From Pseudomonas knackmussii B13 (lineage in GTDB: Bacteria > Pseudomonadota > Gammaproteobacteria > Pseudomonadales > Pseudomonadaceae): a stretch of 64,000 nucleotides of DNA. The DNA lies in NCBI RefSeq assembly GCF_000689415.1, contig NZ_HG322950.1, forward strand, positions 3,045,501-3,109,500. Reading direction: 5' to 3'. Position numbers and translations under genes: made by a program. Shown here in pieces: positions 58,501 through 64,000 of this stretch. The notes beneath the pieces are model-generated. The model made no database searches. It saw nothing but the letters and a program-made list of their open reading frames with translations, and was not told the origin of the DNA. How positions within the stretch are numbered: the first letter of the stretch is position 1; each line of letters opens with the position of its first letter.

Positions 58501-60925
58501 CGGTTCCATCGCTGTCATCGCCGTGGAGGCCGGCGGCACCCACAACAACATTCCCGGCACCACGCCCAGCGACGACGTGCTGCGCTTCGCCACCGACGTC
58601 GACGCCTTCCAGGAAACCCGCCTGGTCAGCGGCGTGCGCTTCGGAGACCGCAGCGTCGGTACCGCATTCACCCCCGTTACCGGCCTGGGCGTCACAGTCA
58701 TGAACGGGCAGTACGGCGTACTCACCATCGGCAGGGACGGCAAGTTCGCCTACACGCTGAACAACCAGCTGGCCGCGGTCGAAGCGCTCAAGGCCGGCGA
58801 GACCCTGACGGAGTTCTTCACCTACGTGGTCGCCGACCGCGAGGGCGCCACCGACATCGGCCTCATGCGCGTCACCATCCAGGGTGCCTACGACGCCCCG
58901 GTGGCCAACGACGACCTGTCCCTGGCGCTGGCCTCCAAGCCGGGCATCTCCTCTGGCTTCGACCCCAACGGCCAGGTGCTGACCAACGACACCGACGTCG
59001 ACGCCAACGACAGCAAGAACGTCAGCGGCATCCGCGCCGGCCAGGAAGTCGCCGGCGGCGCACTGACGGCGGGGAATGCCGGCACCGACAAGAGCAACGG
59101 CACCCTCATCGACGGCCTCTACGGCCAGCTGATCATCGGCGCCGACGGTACCTACACCTACCACGTCGACAACAACAACCCGACGGTCCAGTCGCTCGGC
59201 CTGCTGCAGACCCTCGACGACTACTTCACCTACGAAGTGCGCGACGGCGGCAACCTGGTCGACCTGGCGCAAATCCGCGTCGTCGTCTTCGGCCTCAACT
59301 CACCGCCCGTGGCCAACCCCGACAGCGCCGACGCCACCGAGGCCGGCGGCCTGCACAACGCCACGCCAGGGACCAACCCCAGCGGCAACGTCCTGAGCAA
59401 CGACACCGACCTGGAAAACAACACCCTCACGGTCACCCAGATACGCACCGGCACCGATACCAGCGTGCCGCCCAACGGCACCGTCGGCACTCCGCTCAAG
59501 GGCCTGTACGGCACCCTGACGCTGAATGCCGACGGCACCTGGAGCTACCAGGTGGACAACGCCAACCCGGCGGTCGAGGCGCTGCGCCTGGCCGGCCAGA
59601 CCCTGTCGGACGTGTTCACCTACACCGTCGCCGACATCTGGAACGCTACTGGCAACACCCAGCTGGTGATCGTCATCCACGGCGCCAACGACACCCCGAT
59701 AGCCCAGGACGACGCCGCCACCGCCGTCGAAGCCGGCGGCGTGGCCAACGGCACGCCGGGGGTGAACCCGACCGGTAACGTGCTGAGCAACGACACCGAC
59801 GTCGACAGCGTGGCCAATGGCGAGACCCGCACGGTGGTCACCTTCAGCAGCGAGACCGGCCAGAGTGGCGCTGCCGGCAGCGTCGTGCAGGGACGCTACG
59901 GCACCCTGGTGATCAATGCCGACGGCAGCTACCTCTACACGCTGAACAACGTCGACCCCGTGGTGCAGGCCCTGCGTACCGCCGGCGAGACGCTGCGCGA
60001 AATCTTCACCTACCGGATGCGCGACACAGCCGGGGCGACCTCGGATGCGCACCTCACGCTGACCATCCAGGGCACCAACGACAACCCGGTGGCGCGCGAC
60101 GACAGCGGCGTTGCCAGCGACCAGTTCCCGGCGCCCCAAACCAGCGGCAATGTGCTGCCCAACGACAGCGATGTCGACGGCGGCGACGCCCTGACCGTGG
60201 TCGGCGTGCGTACCGGCGCGGAGAACGGCAGCGGCACCGCCGGGACCATCGGCCGGGTGCTCGCCGGGCGCTACGGCTTCCTCACCCTCAACGCCGACGG
60301 CAGCTACACCTACGCCATCGACCAGACCAACCCCGAGGTGCTCGCCGCCGCGGGCCTGGGCCGCGTGCTGCAGGACGTCTTCACCTACACCATCGCCGAC
60401 CGCGCCGGCGCCACCGACCAGGCGCAGCTGACCCTCGCACTGAACATCGCCTCGCCCTACATAGCACCGCCCGGCGGGCCCTACTTCGGGCAGGATGGCG
60501 ACGACGACGGCTACACCACGGCGCATCTCGGCGTGCAGCCGGCGATCTTCATCCAGCCGGTGGTCCGCCGCGTGGAGGACAACGTGATGATCTCGGCCTG
60601 GGGCGCCGACGGCAGCGACACGCGCTTCTTCGCTACCCCCGAGATCGAATCGCGGACCTTCAGCGAGCGCCTGCAAGGGCAGCGCGAGGAGTTCGTCGGC
60701 GCCGCCGTGGCCCAGAGCCGCCTCGACAGCGACCGCGACCTGGCCTGGATCCGCGGCAACCACGACCGCCTAGCCCTCACCGGCGACGGCCTGCTCAGCG
60801 ATCCATCGCTATGGGCGCCGCGTGCTTCCGACATGGTCAACAGTGCAGAAAAACCTGCACAGACCGCCCGTGGCTTCCGCGCCCAGTTGCGCGACGCTGC
60901 CAAGCGGCGGGGAAACACCCAATGA
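49562..60925 (+). CDS. Giant surface protein: DUF4347, DUF11-like domains, SdrD-like domain, 11 VCBS repeats
   Basis: 3787 aa from ATG 49562 (a GTG four codons earlier is possible). No Sec signal; the N-terminus has the LEPRILFDG motif (residues 22-30) typical of this class. DUF4347 is at about 74-236 (LVVVDARLENRDQL, IQIFSHGASGQFTLG, QLYGCDVGAG). About 240-1880 is a series of DUF11/isopeptide-like beta-sandwiches (GDTLRYTLNVAL, GDTITWDITISNT). An SdrD-B-like domain (1880-2005) and a cadherin-like domain (2007-2145) follow, then 11 VCBS repeats (about 2146-3627) with the motif NDxPVAxxDxxxAxEAGGxxNxxPGxxPxGNVLxNDxDVD. The 160-aa tail has no GGxGxD RTX repeats. Probably an adhesin exported by the genes that follow at once. 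Confidence 0.88.
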   Translation: MDLPNKPRSASLFRPRGQALALEPRILFDGAAASAAADQQHHADSDAQGDASHPASTPDAQAAAKAPATPSRTLVVVDARLENRDQLTANLGANVTTLVVDAGQDALAAISAALAQLGKVDSIQIFSHGASGQFTLGNRTYTSATLDSFGSTLGSWHNELNSGADIQLYGCDVGAGAAGQALVDRMAQWTGADVGASSNATGSAMAGGDWNLEVHKGAIDKSIALSASTLDHFQGLLADASPTVSISTADNNVLIGDQLTFNVTLSNPSTQVGYGPYIDLFLPATGKDGDDGITFVGATYLGQAVKSFVVTFDANGNATHPLARDASGNPLVITAASIGMKPGDQFVVLELPFASLTNGQPAITLQVTAHLSNLADTSLTDGNPDLTIKARGGFEFGNDSLNNPTVDPSLVEATLHPLVIHPTLVDLTQSINMTEGETATGPNFVHQQTVTVTPATGQTLHNVVVTQSVPGDVQVTAITPGAGGTITSITLRDGSVLTSPTAIAAAIASDSIFITSYSITYDTLSGPTNSTVSFYVPEVGADGEAVIDPNTGNPVTIDFGAPTATGQWTPLDPRDVTPPATEIDFSSTGDGAGGSFVAKAITLQKQAVIQNDVGSAGLSPGDTLRYTLNVALSDYFAFGQNLLDEGQFRITDTLADGQSLSGPLTMTISQNGTSATINLIYTTTVNADGTTILVIDIGESLLRNNGLFGALFGDLAFETAQTAATTAVISYNAVIGQAYASNHPPHSEINEGDSLGNNATVTATVLLDAINQGSDQSDGSTTTSTIPTSQVDITLLQVNGGNPPADGELNPGDLVTFRLSYDLVTGDYENFSLTAYLPLPLLNVSGVTWTTGNGVGQWHFGSGDSDPARAVTVTSGPGNSAVFTFGNYTVNQTAGGRIEVVFTLRVGDTPFADQRSLDVLAQSSQTTTIDKTVLVSSDVAQIVSVAEPELDIKHGVVSSSNGTVTGTTGTWAAPGSGGVPFTGRITDLAAVNGDVSNIDAGDTLRLATAIENTGGGGAYDVVTSIALPPNLSFVGGSLAAANLKIYRGDGTLLVLGTDYSVSGNTITFLDAGAVASLLPGRAGTTADSTGQNIVVITYDVTVNATIDASSTLQTTATLSNYASVEGGTDFTPTDLTETANEQVAAPVITKVFAGGTLDDGDSSAPHTTGSNLVVGESMLYDIVVKLPEGTTRNLTLDDLIPPGLRLDTRFNGGLGYQLILTSAASGGSLGSDFAGNIVISGIGGVGGTLGADGVDAHFTFSAFTTSADNNTGNNSFVIRVRLVVSNVIGNQENKSLQNSANLSYQDPDGDTPNGATPVNRQVNLSGGAPTVTVREPTLQVTQTITSTGSFGGYDEGDTITWDITISNTSGTAGFDLSLLDNLPTEIDGLTITGVTYSGGATNNGGVDFVIQGGQLVTANGANVDIANGGKIVIHLSGVVNAAAAGEAAISNTAQVQWTSLDGTSSTPDTVNDERTGVDGPLNSGVLNDYRAINGLLIPVTNGIRISRIGGVDATAPATDVNGNPSTSGTVENVVVGEIVRYRVAVLVPTGSNPDYQIRIELGPGLEFIPGSLNNILIALLSSANGGLTTDATNLISSGALNMLGNQNSDVAGSIHTDLSGTKPTGVWDINNGRLSIVTNADGSQTITFNLGNLTNNETTDNDIEGVVLEFNARVTNVAGNQGAPNGGTLIGVSAIEHVGINGGVDRGASGTIFERVVEPGFAGVDKQVIDISPGSGTTTTTVSVSFTQNGGVPAYNVHLQDQFPSGSNYQVQSILLNGTALNLASLPAGIRFTANGAISVDFDSLAVGDKVQVIYTVTVPNAVIADNPASSAVLTWTSLPTSFENAGWGGSIPGTAGSVDGERTGQDGAAGLNNYVLSDGAGLGIVQGTLWNDTASATNSVTPDGPGLAGQTVQLTWAGADGIFGNGDDRVFSTVTDASGHYQFALLPAGNFLIVVPQSFQLAANDRYKVRIDTDTGTSVTGLGSVNVLLGEGAIGTADAGYVHQNEAPVNTIAGQHGQEDTVLHLGGLAIADSDAGNGTLTITLTVVHGVLWQTATPPASDATPPGGAGRTLTLTGTLAQLNLLLGQVYYKGDQDYNSFRDSETLTMVTNDQGNFGDANNNGIPGENPGDALSDTDSVQIIVDPVNDAPIANPDTASATEAGGRLNTTPGTDPSGNVLTNDTDVDIATNNDILRVISAGLQGGTQFSVPNNNAILVVGAHGTLVISSAGGATYTVNNDDPAVQALRLFNQTLTEVFTYTISDLAGATSTTSITITIHGANDTPIGVNDEGSATEAGGVLNGTPGSDATGNVLDNDTDVDSVANGETKAVTGIRHLREIAPGGITDVTTAAPVVVVGTYGTLTINANGTYTYVIDNENTAVQRLVVGDQLFEYFTYRVTDAGGLSDLAELRITINGAYDNPVASDDQAAAQAAATNDPTLESNPSGNVILFPSRPGNTDNGVDNDVDRVDRPNTNLHVTGISSATEASTPGMTGVAAGTTSANGTVILATYAEQNGTQITDPAAFGTLTIGADGSFQFDVNSTNAKIQALGAGQTLQVIYTYEITDTEGLTDRAQLVITIKGVNDPPVAQIVVGTAVEKGGVNNQLPGVDPAGDVTQNAFDPDGDPISVASVGTGATPDTNVIVGSPTVLVGLYGTLTINSDGTYSYVLNNADPTVQGLRTAADRLIDGFSYKLTDGKGGFSDPAFLFIVIHGQNDNPVAVDDGATAVEAGGINNNQPGVDPTGNVLTNDSDVDAVANGETTTVSAVRTGAEAGTGTAGTLGVELRGTYGWLTLNADGTYRYRLDNSNAAVQALRTSADQLVDTFTYTVIDTALATDQATLRITITGANDTPVAVNDAASAVEAGGVNNGTPGVNPTGNVLSNDSDVDAGDVLTVSGIRQGAQLGTVGSALVGAYGTLTLNANGTYSYIVDNSNPLVEALRVDSDTLQEVFTYTIRDLAGATATATLTITIHGRNDAPHAGSIAVIAVEAGGTHNNIPGTTPSDDVLRFATDVDAFQETRLVSGVRFGDRSVGTAFTPVTGLGVTVMNGQYGVLTIGRDGKFAYTLNNQLAAVEALKAGETLTEFFTYVVADREGATDIGLMRVTIQGAYDAPVANDDLSLALASKPGISSGFDPNGQVLTNDTDVDANDSKNVSGIRAGQEVAGGALTAGNAGTDKSNGTLIDGLYGQLIIGADGTYTYHVDNNNPTVQSLGLLQTLDDYFTYEVRDGGNLVDLAQIRVVVFGLNSPPVANPDSADATEAGGLHNATPGTNPSGNVLSNDTDLENNTLTVTQIRTGTDTSVPPNGTVGTPLKGLYGTLTLNADGTWSYQVDNANPAVEALRLAGQTLSDVFTYTVADIWNATGNTQLVIVIHGANDTPIAQDDAATAVEAGGVANGTPGVNPTGNVLSNDTDVDSVANGETRTVVTFSSETGQSGAAGSVVQGRYGTLVINADGSYLYTLNNVDPVVQALRTAGETLREIFTYRMRDTAGATSDAHLTLTIQGTNDNPVARDDSGVASDQFPAPQTSGNVLPNDSDVDGGDALTVVGVRTGAENGSGTAGTIGRVLAGRYGFLTLNADGSYTYAIDQTNPEVLAAAGLGRVLQDVFTYTIADRAGATDQAQLTLALNIASPYIAPPGGPYFGQDGDDDGYTTAHLGVQPAIFIQPVVRRVEDNVMISAWGADGSDTRFFATPEIESRTFSERLQGQREEFVGAAVAQSRLDSDRDLAWIRGNHDRLALTGDGLLSDPSLWAPRASDMVNSAEKPAQTARGFRAQLRDAAKRRGNTQ

Positions 60926-60971
60926 AACCGGACCGACACTGCAGAGTTCACGCGTAAGCCAAGGAATGTAT

Positions 60972-62531
60972 ATGCCTGCACACAGACTCAAGACCTTGAG
61001 TGCAATGATCGCCGCCAGCGTCGTGCTGGCCGCCTGCTCCTCGCTGAAGGAGTCGGAGCCCTACAACGAACAGGAAATGCGCCAGCGGGTCATCGACGAC
61101 CAGGCGCGCATGTACGAGCAGCAAGAACCGGTCACCGGACCGATCACCTTCTACGAAGCCTCGGCGCGGGCGCTGAAATACAACCTCGACTACCGCCTGA
61201 AGCTGCTGGAAAGCGCGCTGGCCTCCAACCTGCGCGACGTCACCGCCCACGAGATGCTGCCGCGCCTGGTCGCCTCGGCCGGTTACGCCGGGCGCAACAA
61301 CGACTCCGGCGGCACCTCCATCGGCATCGAGGACCGCCAGGTGTCCTTGCGTCCCTCGACCTCCGAGGAGCGCTACCGCACCCTCGACAGCCTCGGCCTG
61401 TCGTGGAGCCTGCTCGACTTCGGCGTCGCCTACTACCGCACGCAGCAGAAGGCCGACCAGATCCAGATGGCCGAGGAACGCCGCGAGAAGGTCGCCCAGA
61501 ACGTCCTGCAGGACGTACGCAACGCCTACTGGCGCGCGCTCGGCGCCCAGCGCCTGCTGCCCGAGGTGGACGGCTTGCTGATGCGCACCCACCGCGCCCT
61601 CACCGCCGCCCGCGCGGCGGAAGACCAGGGGCTGATGCCGCGCCAGGACGTGCTCGCCTACCAGCGCGCCCTGCTCGACTCGGTGTACATGCTCACCGTG
61701 CGCCGCCAGGACCTGGAATTCGCCCGCGCCGAACTGGCCGCGCTGATGTCGCTGCCGCCGAACTCGAAGATGGTCCTGGCCGACACCAACGAGCAGCCGC
61801 TTCCGCTGGTGACCGGCGACGTCGAGAAGCTCGAACGGCTGTCCCTCGAACACCGCCCGGAAATCATGGAGGAGTGGTACCGCAAGCGCGTCGACGAGAA
61901 CGACCTGAAGATCGCCAAGGCCCAGCTCTGGCCGAACGTCAGCGTCAACTATGGCTACCAGTACGACTCCAACAAGTACCTGTACAACAACCACTGGGAC
62001 GAGACCGGCGTGCAGGTCTCGATCAACCTCATCCGGCTGCTGCAGTACCCGGACCTGCAGAAGGCCGAGGAAACCCAGAGCAAGACCGACGACATGCGCC
62101 GCACCGCCCTGTCCATGGCGATCCTCACCCAGGTTCGCGTCGGCCTGCTGCGCTACCAGCTGGCGCGCCAGGAAGTCGAGTTCGCCGACGACAGCCTGCG
62201 CGTCGACAAGAGCCTGCTCGACTACGCCCAGTCCGCCCGCAGCAGCAACATCGGCAGCGAGCTGGAGCAGATCCGCGCCGAAGGCCGCTACCTGCTCTCG
62301 CGCTACCAGCGCGAGGCCGCCTACTCCGACGCCCAGGCCGCCTGGGGCCGGCTGTACAACTCGGTGGGCTTCGCGGTGATGCCGGAGAAGGTCGACAACT
62401 ACGACATCAAGACCCTCGCCAGCGAGATCCAGCGCACCCTCGAACAGCAGTCGCAAAGCAACCTGCTGACCGTCAGCAGCGCCGCAACAAGCACCAGCAC
62501 AGGGAGCGCCAATGTCGTATCGCAGCAGTAA
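60972..62531 (+). CDS. TolC-family outer-membrane lipoprotein
   Basis: 519 aa. ATG 60972 is chosen because AAGGA ends 6 bases before it; an ATG at 60966 would touch the ribosome site. Lipoprotein signal MPAHRLKTLSAMIAASVVLAACS with lipobox LAAC. The OEP/TolC pattern of two long coiled-coil repeats follows (RALKYNLDYRLKLLESALASNLRDV, ILTQVRVGLLRYQLARQEVEFADDSLRVDKSLLDYAQ). It should form the outer-membrane duct. It begins 46 bases after the giant gene and overlaps the adaptor gene by 20 bases. Confidence 0.88.
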   Translation: MPAHRLKTLSAMIAASVVLAACSSLKESEPYNEQEMRQRVIDDQARMYEQQEPVTGPITFYEASARALKYNLDYRLKLLESALASNLRDVTAHEMLPRLVASAGYAGRNNDSGGTSIGIEDRQVSLRPSTSEERYRTLDSLGLSWSLLDFGVAYYRTQQKADQIQMAEERREKVAQNVLQDVRNAYWRALGAQRLLPEVDGLLMRTHRALTAARAAEDQGLMPRQDVLAYQRALLDSVYMLTVRRQDLEFARAELAALMSLPPNSKMVLADTNEQPLPLVTGDVEKLERLSLEHRPEIMEEWYRKRVDENDLKIAKAQLWPNVSVNYGYQYDSNKYLYNNHWDETGVQVSINLIRLLQYPDLQKAEETQSKTDDMRRTALSMAILTQVRVGLLRYQLARQEVEFADDSLRVDKSLLDYAQSARSSNIGSELEQIRAEGRYLLSRYQREAAYSDAQAAWGRLYNSVGFAVMPEKVDNYDIKTLASEIQRTLEQQSQSNLLTVSSAATSTSTGSANVVSQQ

Positions 62532-63288
62532 GCCGTTGCTCCTCACCCTGCTCTGCCTGGTGGCCCTGCCCCACGCCTTCGCCGCCGAAGGCGATCCGCT
62601 GCAACCGACCGCCGTCGACGACCCCGGCGCGATCCGCGTGCTGCTGGTCTCCGACCTTGAGACCACGCTCTCCAGCCAGATGACCGGCACCCTCGGCGCG
62701 CTCAAGACCAGCCTGGGCGACAAGGTCGCCAAGGACGCCCTGCTCGCCCAGCTCAACTGCGTGGAAGTGCAGGCTCGCGCGCGGGTCGCCTCCGCCGAGC
62801 TGAACATGGCGCGGCAGAACCTCGCGGCGAAACGCAATCTGCGCAAGCTCGACGCAGCCGGCGAACTGGAGGTGTCCATGGCCGCAACCGAGGTGGAGAA
62901 GGCCGATGGCGCGCTCACCCTGGCGCGCGCCCAGGCTGGCTACTGCCAGGTGCAGGCACCCTTCGCCGGGCGCATCGCCAAGGTCTACGTGAAGCCCTAC
63001 CAGACCGTGCAGGCCGGCGCGCCGCTGTTCGACCTGGTCAGCGACGGCGCGCTCAAGGTGCGCCTGAACGTGCCTTCCAACCTGCTGCCGGGGCTCAAGC
63101 CGGGCATGCCGATCGAGGTGGCCATCCACGAGACCGGCAAGCAGTACCCGGCCAAGGTCAGCGCGATCAACGCGCGGGTCGATGCGGTGGCGCAAACCGT
63201 CGAACTCGAGGCGCGCCTGGACCAGGCCTACCCGGACCTGGTGGCCGGCATGAGCGGCACCGCGCACTTCCCCAACGCCGTGCAGTGA
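62512..63288 (+). CDS. Periplasmic adaptor (HlyD/RND-type membrane fusion protein)
   Basis: 258 aa; ATG 62512 lies inside the end of the TolC gene. A cleavable signal peptide (MSYRSSKPLLLTLLCLVALPHAFAA) makes it soluble periplasmic, unlike classical HlyD. Short barrel-sandwich halves (GTLGALKTSLGDKVAKDALLAQLNC, YCQVQAPFAGRIAKVYVKPYQTVQAGAPLFDLV) flank a brief helical hairpin; a beta-barrel domain follows (LKVRLNVPSNLLPGLKPGMPIEVAIHETG). Only one short hairpin, so it is small for the family. It probably bridges to the TolC-type duct. Confidence 0.86.
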   Translation: MSYRSSKPLLLTLLCLVALPHAFAAEGDPLQPTAVDDPGAIRVLLVSDLETTLSSQMTGTLGALKTSLGDKVAKDALLAQLNCVEVQARARVASAELNMARQNLAAKRNLRKLDAAGELEVSMAATEVEKADGALTLARAQAGYCQVQAPFAGRIAKVYVKPYQTVQAGAPLFDLVSDGALKVRLNVPSNLLPGLKPGMPIEVAIHETGKQYPAKVSAINARVDAVAQTVELEARLDQAYPDLVAGMSGTAHFPNAVQ

Positions 63289-63295
63289 GGCAGCC

Positions 63296-64000
63296 ATGAG
63301 CGAGATGTTCCCCCCGCCGCAGCTGCTGCTCAGCCTCGACGCACTGCGCGACCGGGCGCTGGGCGCCGAGTCGCTGAACGCCCTGGCCTTCTCCATGGCC
63401 AACGACCTCTACGCGCTGCTGCGCTTCCACCAGGCATTGGTGTTCGCCCAGCACGGCGAACAAATGGAGCTGCTGTGCATCTCCGGCCTCGCGCGGCCGA
63501 CCGAGGACTCGCCGTACCTGGTGTGGCTGCGCCGCGCCAGCCGCTGGCTCGCGACGCAAGTGCCGGACGCGCAGCCGCGCTGGCTGCCACGCGAGGACCT
63601 GAACCTGCCCGAGGACATTGCCGAAGGCTGGTCGGAGTGGTGGCCCACCGGCCTCTGGTGCATTCCCCTGCACGACCGCCAGGGCCAACGCCTGGGCCTG
63701 ATCCTGTTCCTCCTCGACGAGGCCCCGGCGCCCTCCACGGAGGGCCTGCTGCAGGGTGTCTTCCTCACCTGGGCGCACTGCTGGGCGGCGTTCGGCAAGC
63801 GTCGCACGCTGCGCTTCTGGCGGCCGAGCCGGCGGCAGACGCTGGTGGTGCTGGCACTGCTCGCGGTCCTGCTGCTGGTGCCGGTACGGCAGACCGCACT
63901 GGCGCCGGCCGAAGTGGTGTCGCGCAATGCCCAGGTCATCAGCTCGCCCATCGACGGGGTGATCGCGCGCATGCTCGTGCGGCCGAACCAGGCGGTGGAA
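63296..64000 (+). CDS. GAF-like / transmembrane / HlyD-type protein, cut by the window end
   Basis: At least 235 aa, open to the window end; ATG 63296 follows GAGGCAGCC, 7 bases after the adaptor stop. Residues 1-165 look like a GAF-type domain (LNALAFSMANDLYALLRFHQALVFAQHG, GLWCIPLHDRQGQRLGLILFLLDE). One membrane segment lies at about 182-200 (TLVVLALLAVLLLVPV). The periplasmic part then starts like an HlyD adaptor (APAEVVSRNAQVISSPIDGVIARMLVRPNQAVE). Cytoplasmic GAF plus periplasmic adaptor in one chain is unusual for secretion systems. The rest, and any energising component, lies beyond the window. Confidence 0.8.
   Translation, partial: MSEMFPPPQLLLSLDALRDRALGAESLNALAFSMANDLYALLRFHQALVFAQHGEQMELLCISGLARPTEDSPYLVWLRRASRWLATQVPDAQPRWLPREDLNLPEDIAEGWSEWWPTGLWCIPLHDRQGQRLGLILFLLDEAPAPSTEGLLQGVFLTWAHCWAAFGKRRTLRFWRPSRRQTLVVLALLAVLLLVPVRQTALAPAEVVSRNAQVISSPIDGVIARMLVRPNQAVE

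Noticed and set aside
53863..60925. Long minus-strand frames opposite the giant gene (one over 1600 codons)
   Set aside because: They are mirror frames created by the strong third-position GC bias of the VCBS gene; they are repetitive and lack any domain or start signal.
49550..60925. RTX toxin/adhesin call for the giant protein
   Set aside because: No GGxGxD nonapeptide repeats were seen near the C-terminus; VCBS and DUF4347 do not by themselves make it RTX.

Overview
The window is GC-rich and carries gene sets and intergenic repeats typical of a fluorescent-type Pseudomonas: a liu leucine/isovalerate operon, an hbc/bdhA 3-hydroxybutyrate cluster, a pca beta-ketoadipate operon, OprD-family porins and many REP elements of the GTAGGAGCG...CGCTCCTAC type. 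The nearest relatives are probably in the P. aeruginosa / P. nitroreducens / P. citronellolis part of the genus (inference from gene content and order; no search was run). No rRNA, tRNA or CRISPR array was seen.

Layout. (1) 1-3500 is a small accessory patch: a truncated IS1182-like transposase at the edge, an AT-richer orphan gene, a BRO-N (phage antirepressor-like) gene with a truncated duplicate, REP-type repeats, and a complete IS110-family element (2233-3401) inserted exactly inside a REP. Its upstream non-coding end folds as an IS621-like bridge RNA whose two target guides can be read and match the REP it sits in. (2) 3564-10405 encodes secreted or hydrolytic proteins: a CAP-domain protein, a patatin phospholipase, and a tight set of M4-like metallopeptidase, MBL-fold hydrolase, VanY-type peptidase and muramidase. 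(3) 10430-20226 holds a DUF2860 outer-membrane protein, an NCS2 purine permease, a flavin electron-transfer operon (DUF2271 protein with a flavinylation motif, PepSY flavoreductase, ApbE), a PtrR-like regulator divergent from a Sad-type succinate-semialdehyde dehydrogenase, and a GST.

(4) 20370-25969 (minus strand) is an operon of a sigma54 activator plus qhpF, qhpE and qhpG, the export and maturation functions of quinohemoprotein amine dehydrogenase. The enzyme's own structural genes are not next to it. (5) 26216-33367 is liuRABCDE, which takes isovaleryl-CoA to acetyl-CoA plus acetoacetate. (6) 33565-40862 uses that acetoacetate and external 3-hydroxybutyrate: an HbcR-type sigma54 activator, a porin, a GntP permease, BdhA and acetoacetyl-CoA synthetase. 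Two copies of an 18-bp inverted repeat and a -24/-12 promoter lie in front of the porin. (7) 40998-44755 (minus strand) is pcaIJFD, preceded by two PcaR-type boxes.

(8) 45072-49224 contains VOC and DGPF proteins, a YbaK deacylase, a second OprD porin whose upstream region seems to encode an unannotated minus-strand sRNA, and an RNase T2. (9) 49562-64000 is a giant (3787 aa) DUF4347 / DUF11-like / VCBS-repeat surface protein without visible RTX repeats, followed directly by a TolC-type lipoprotein, a periplasmic adaptor and a GAF-like/TM/HlyD-type protein cut by the window end: a dedicated export system with no ABC ATPase in view.
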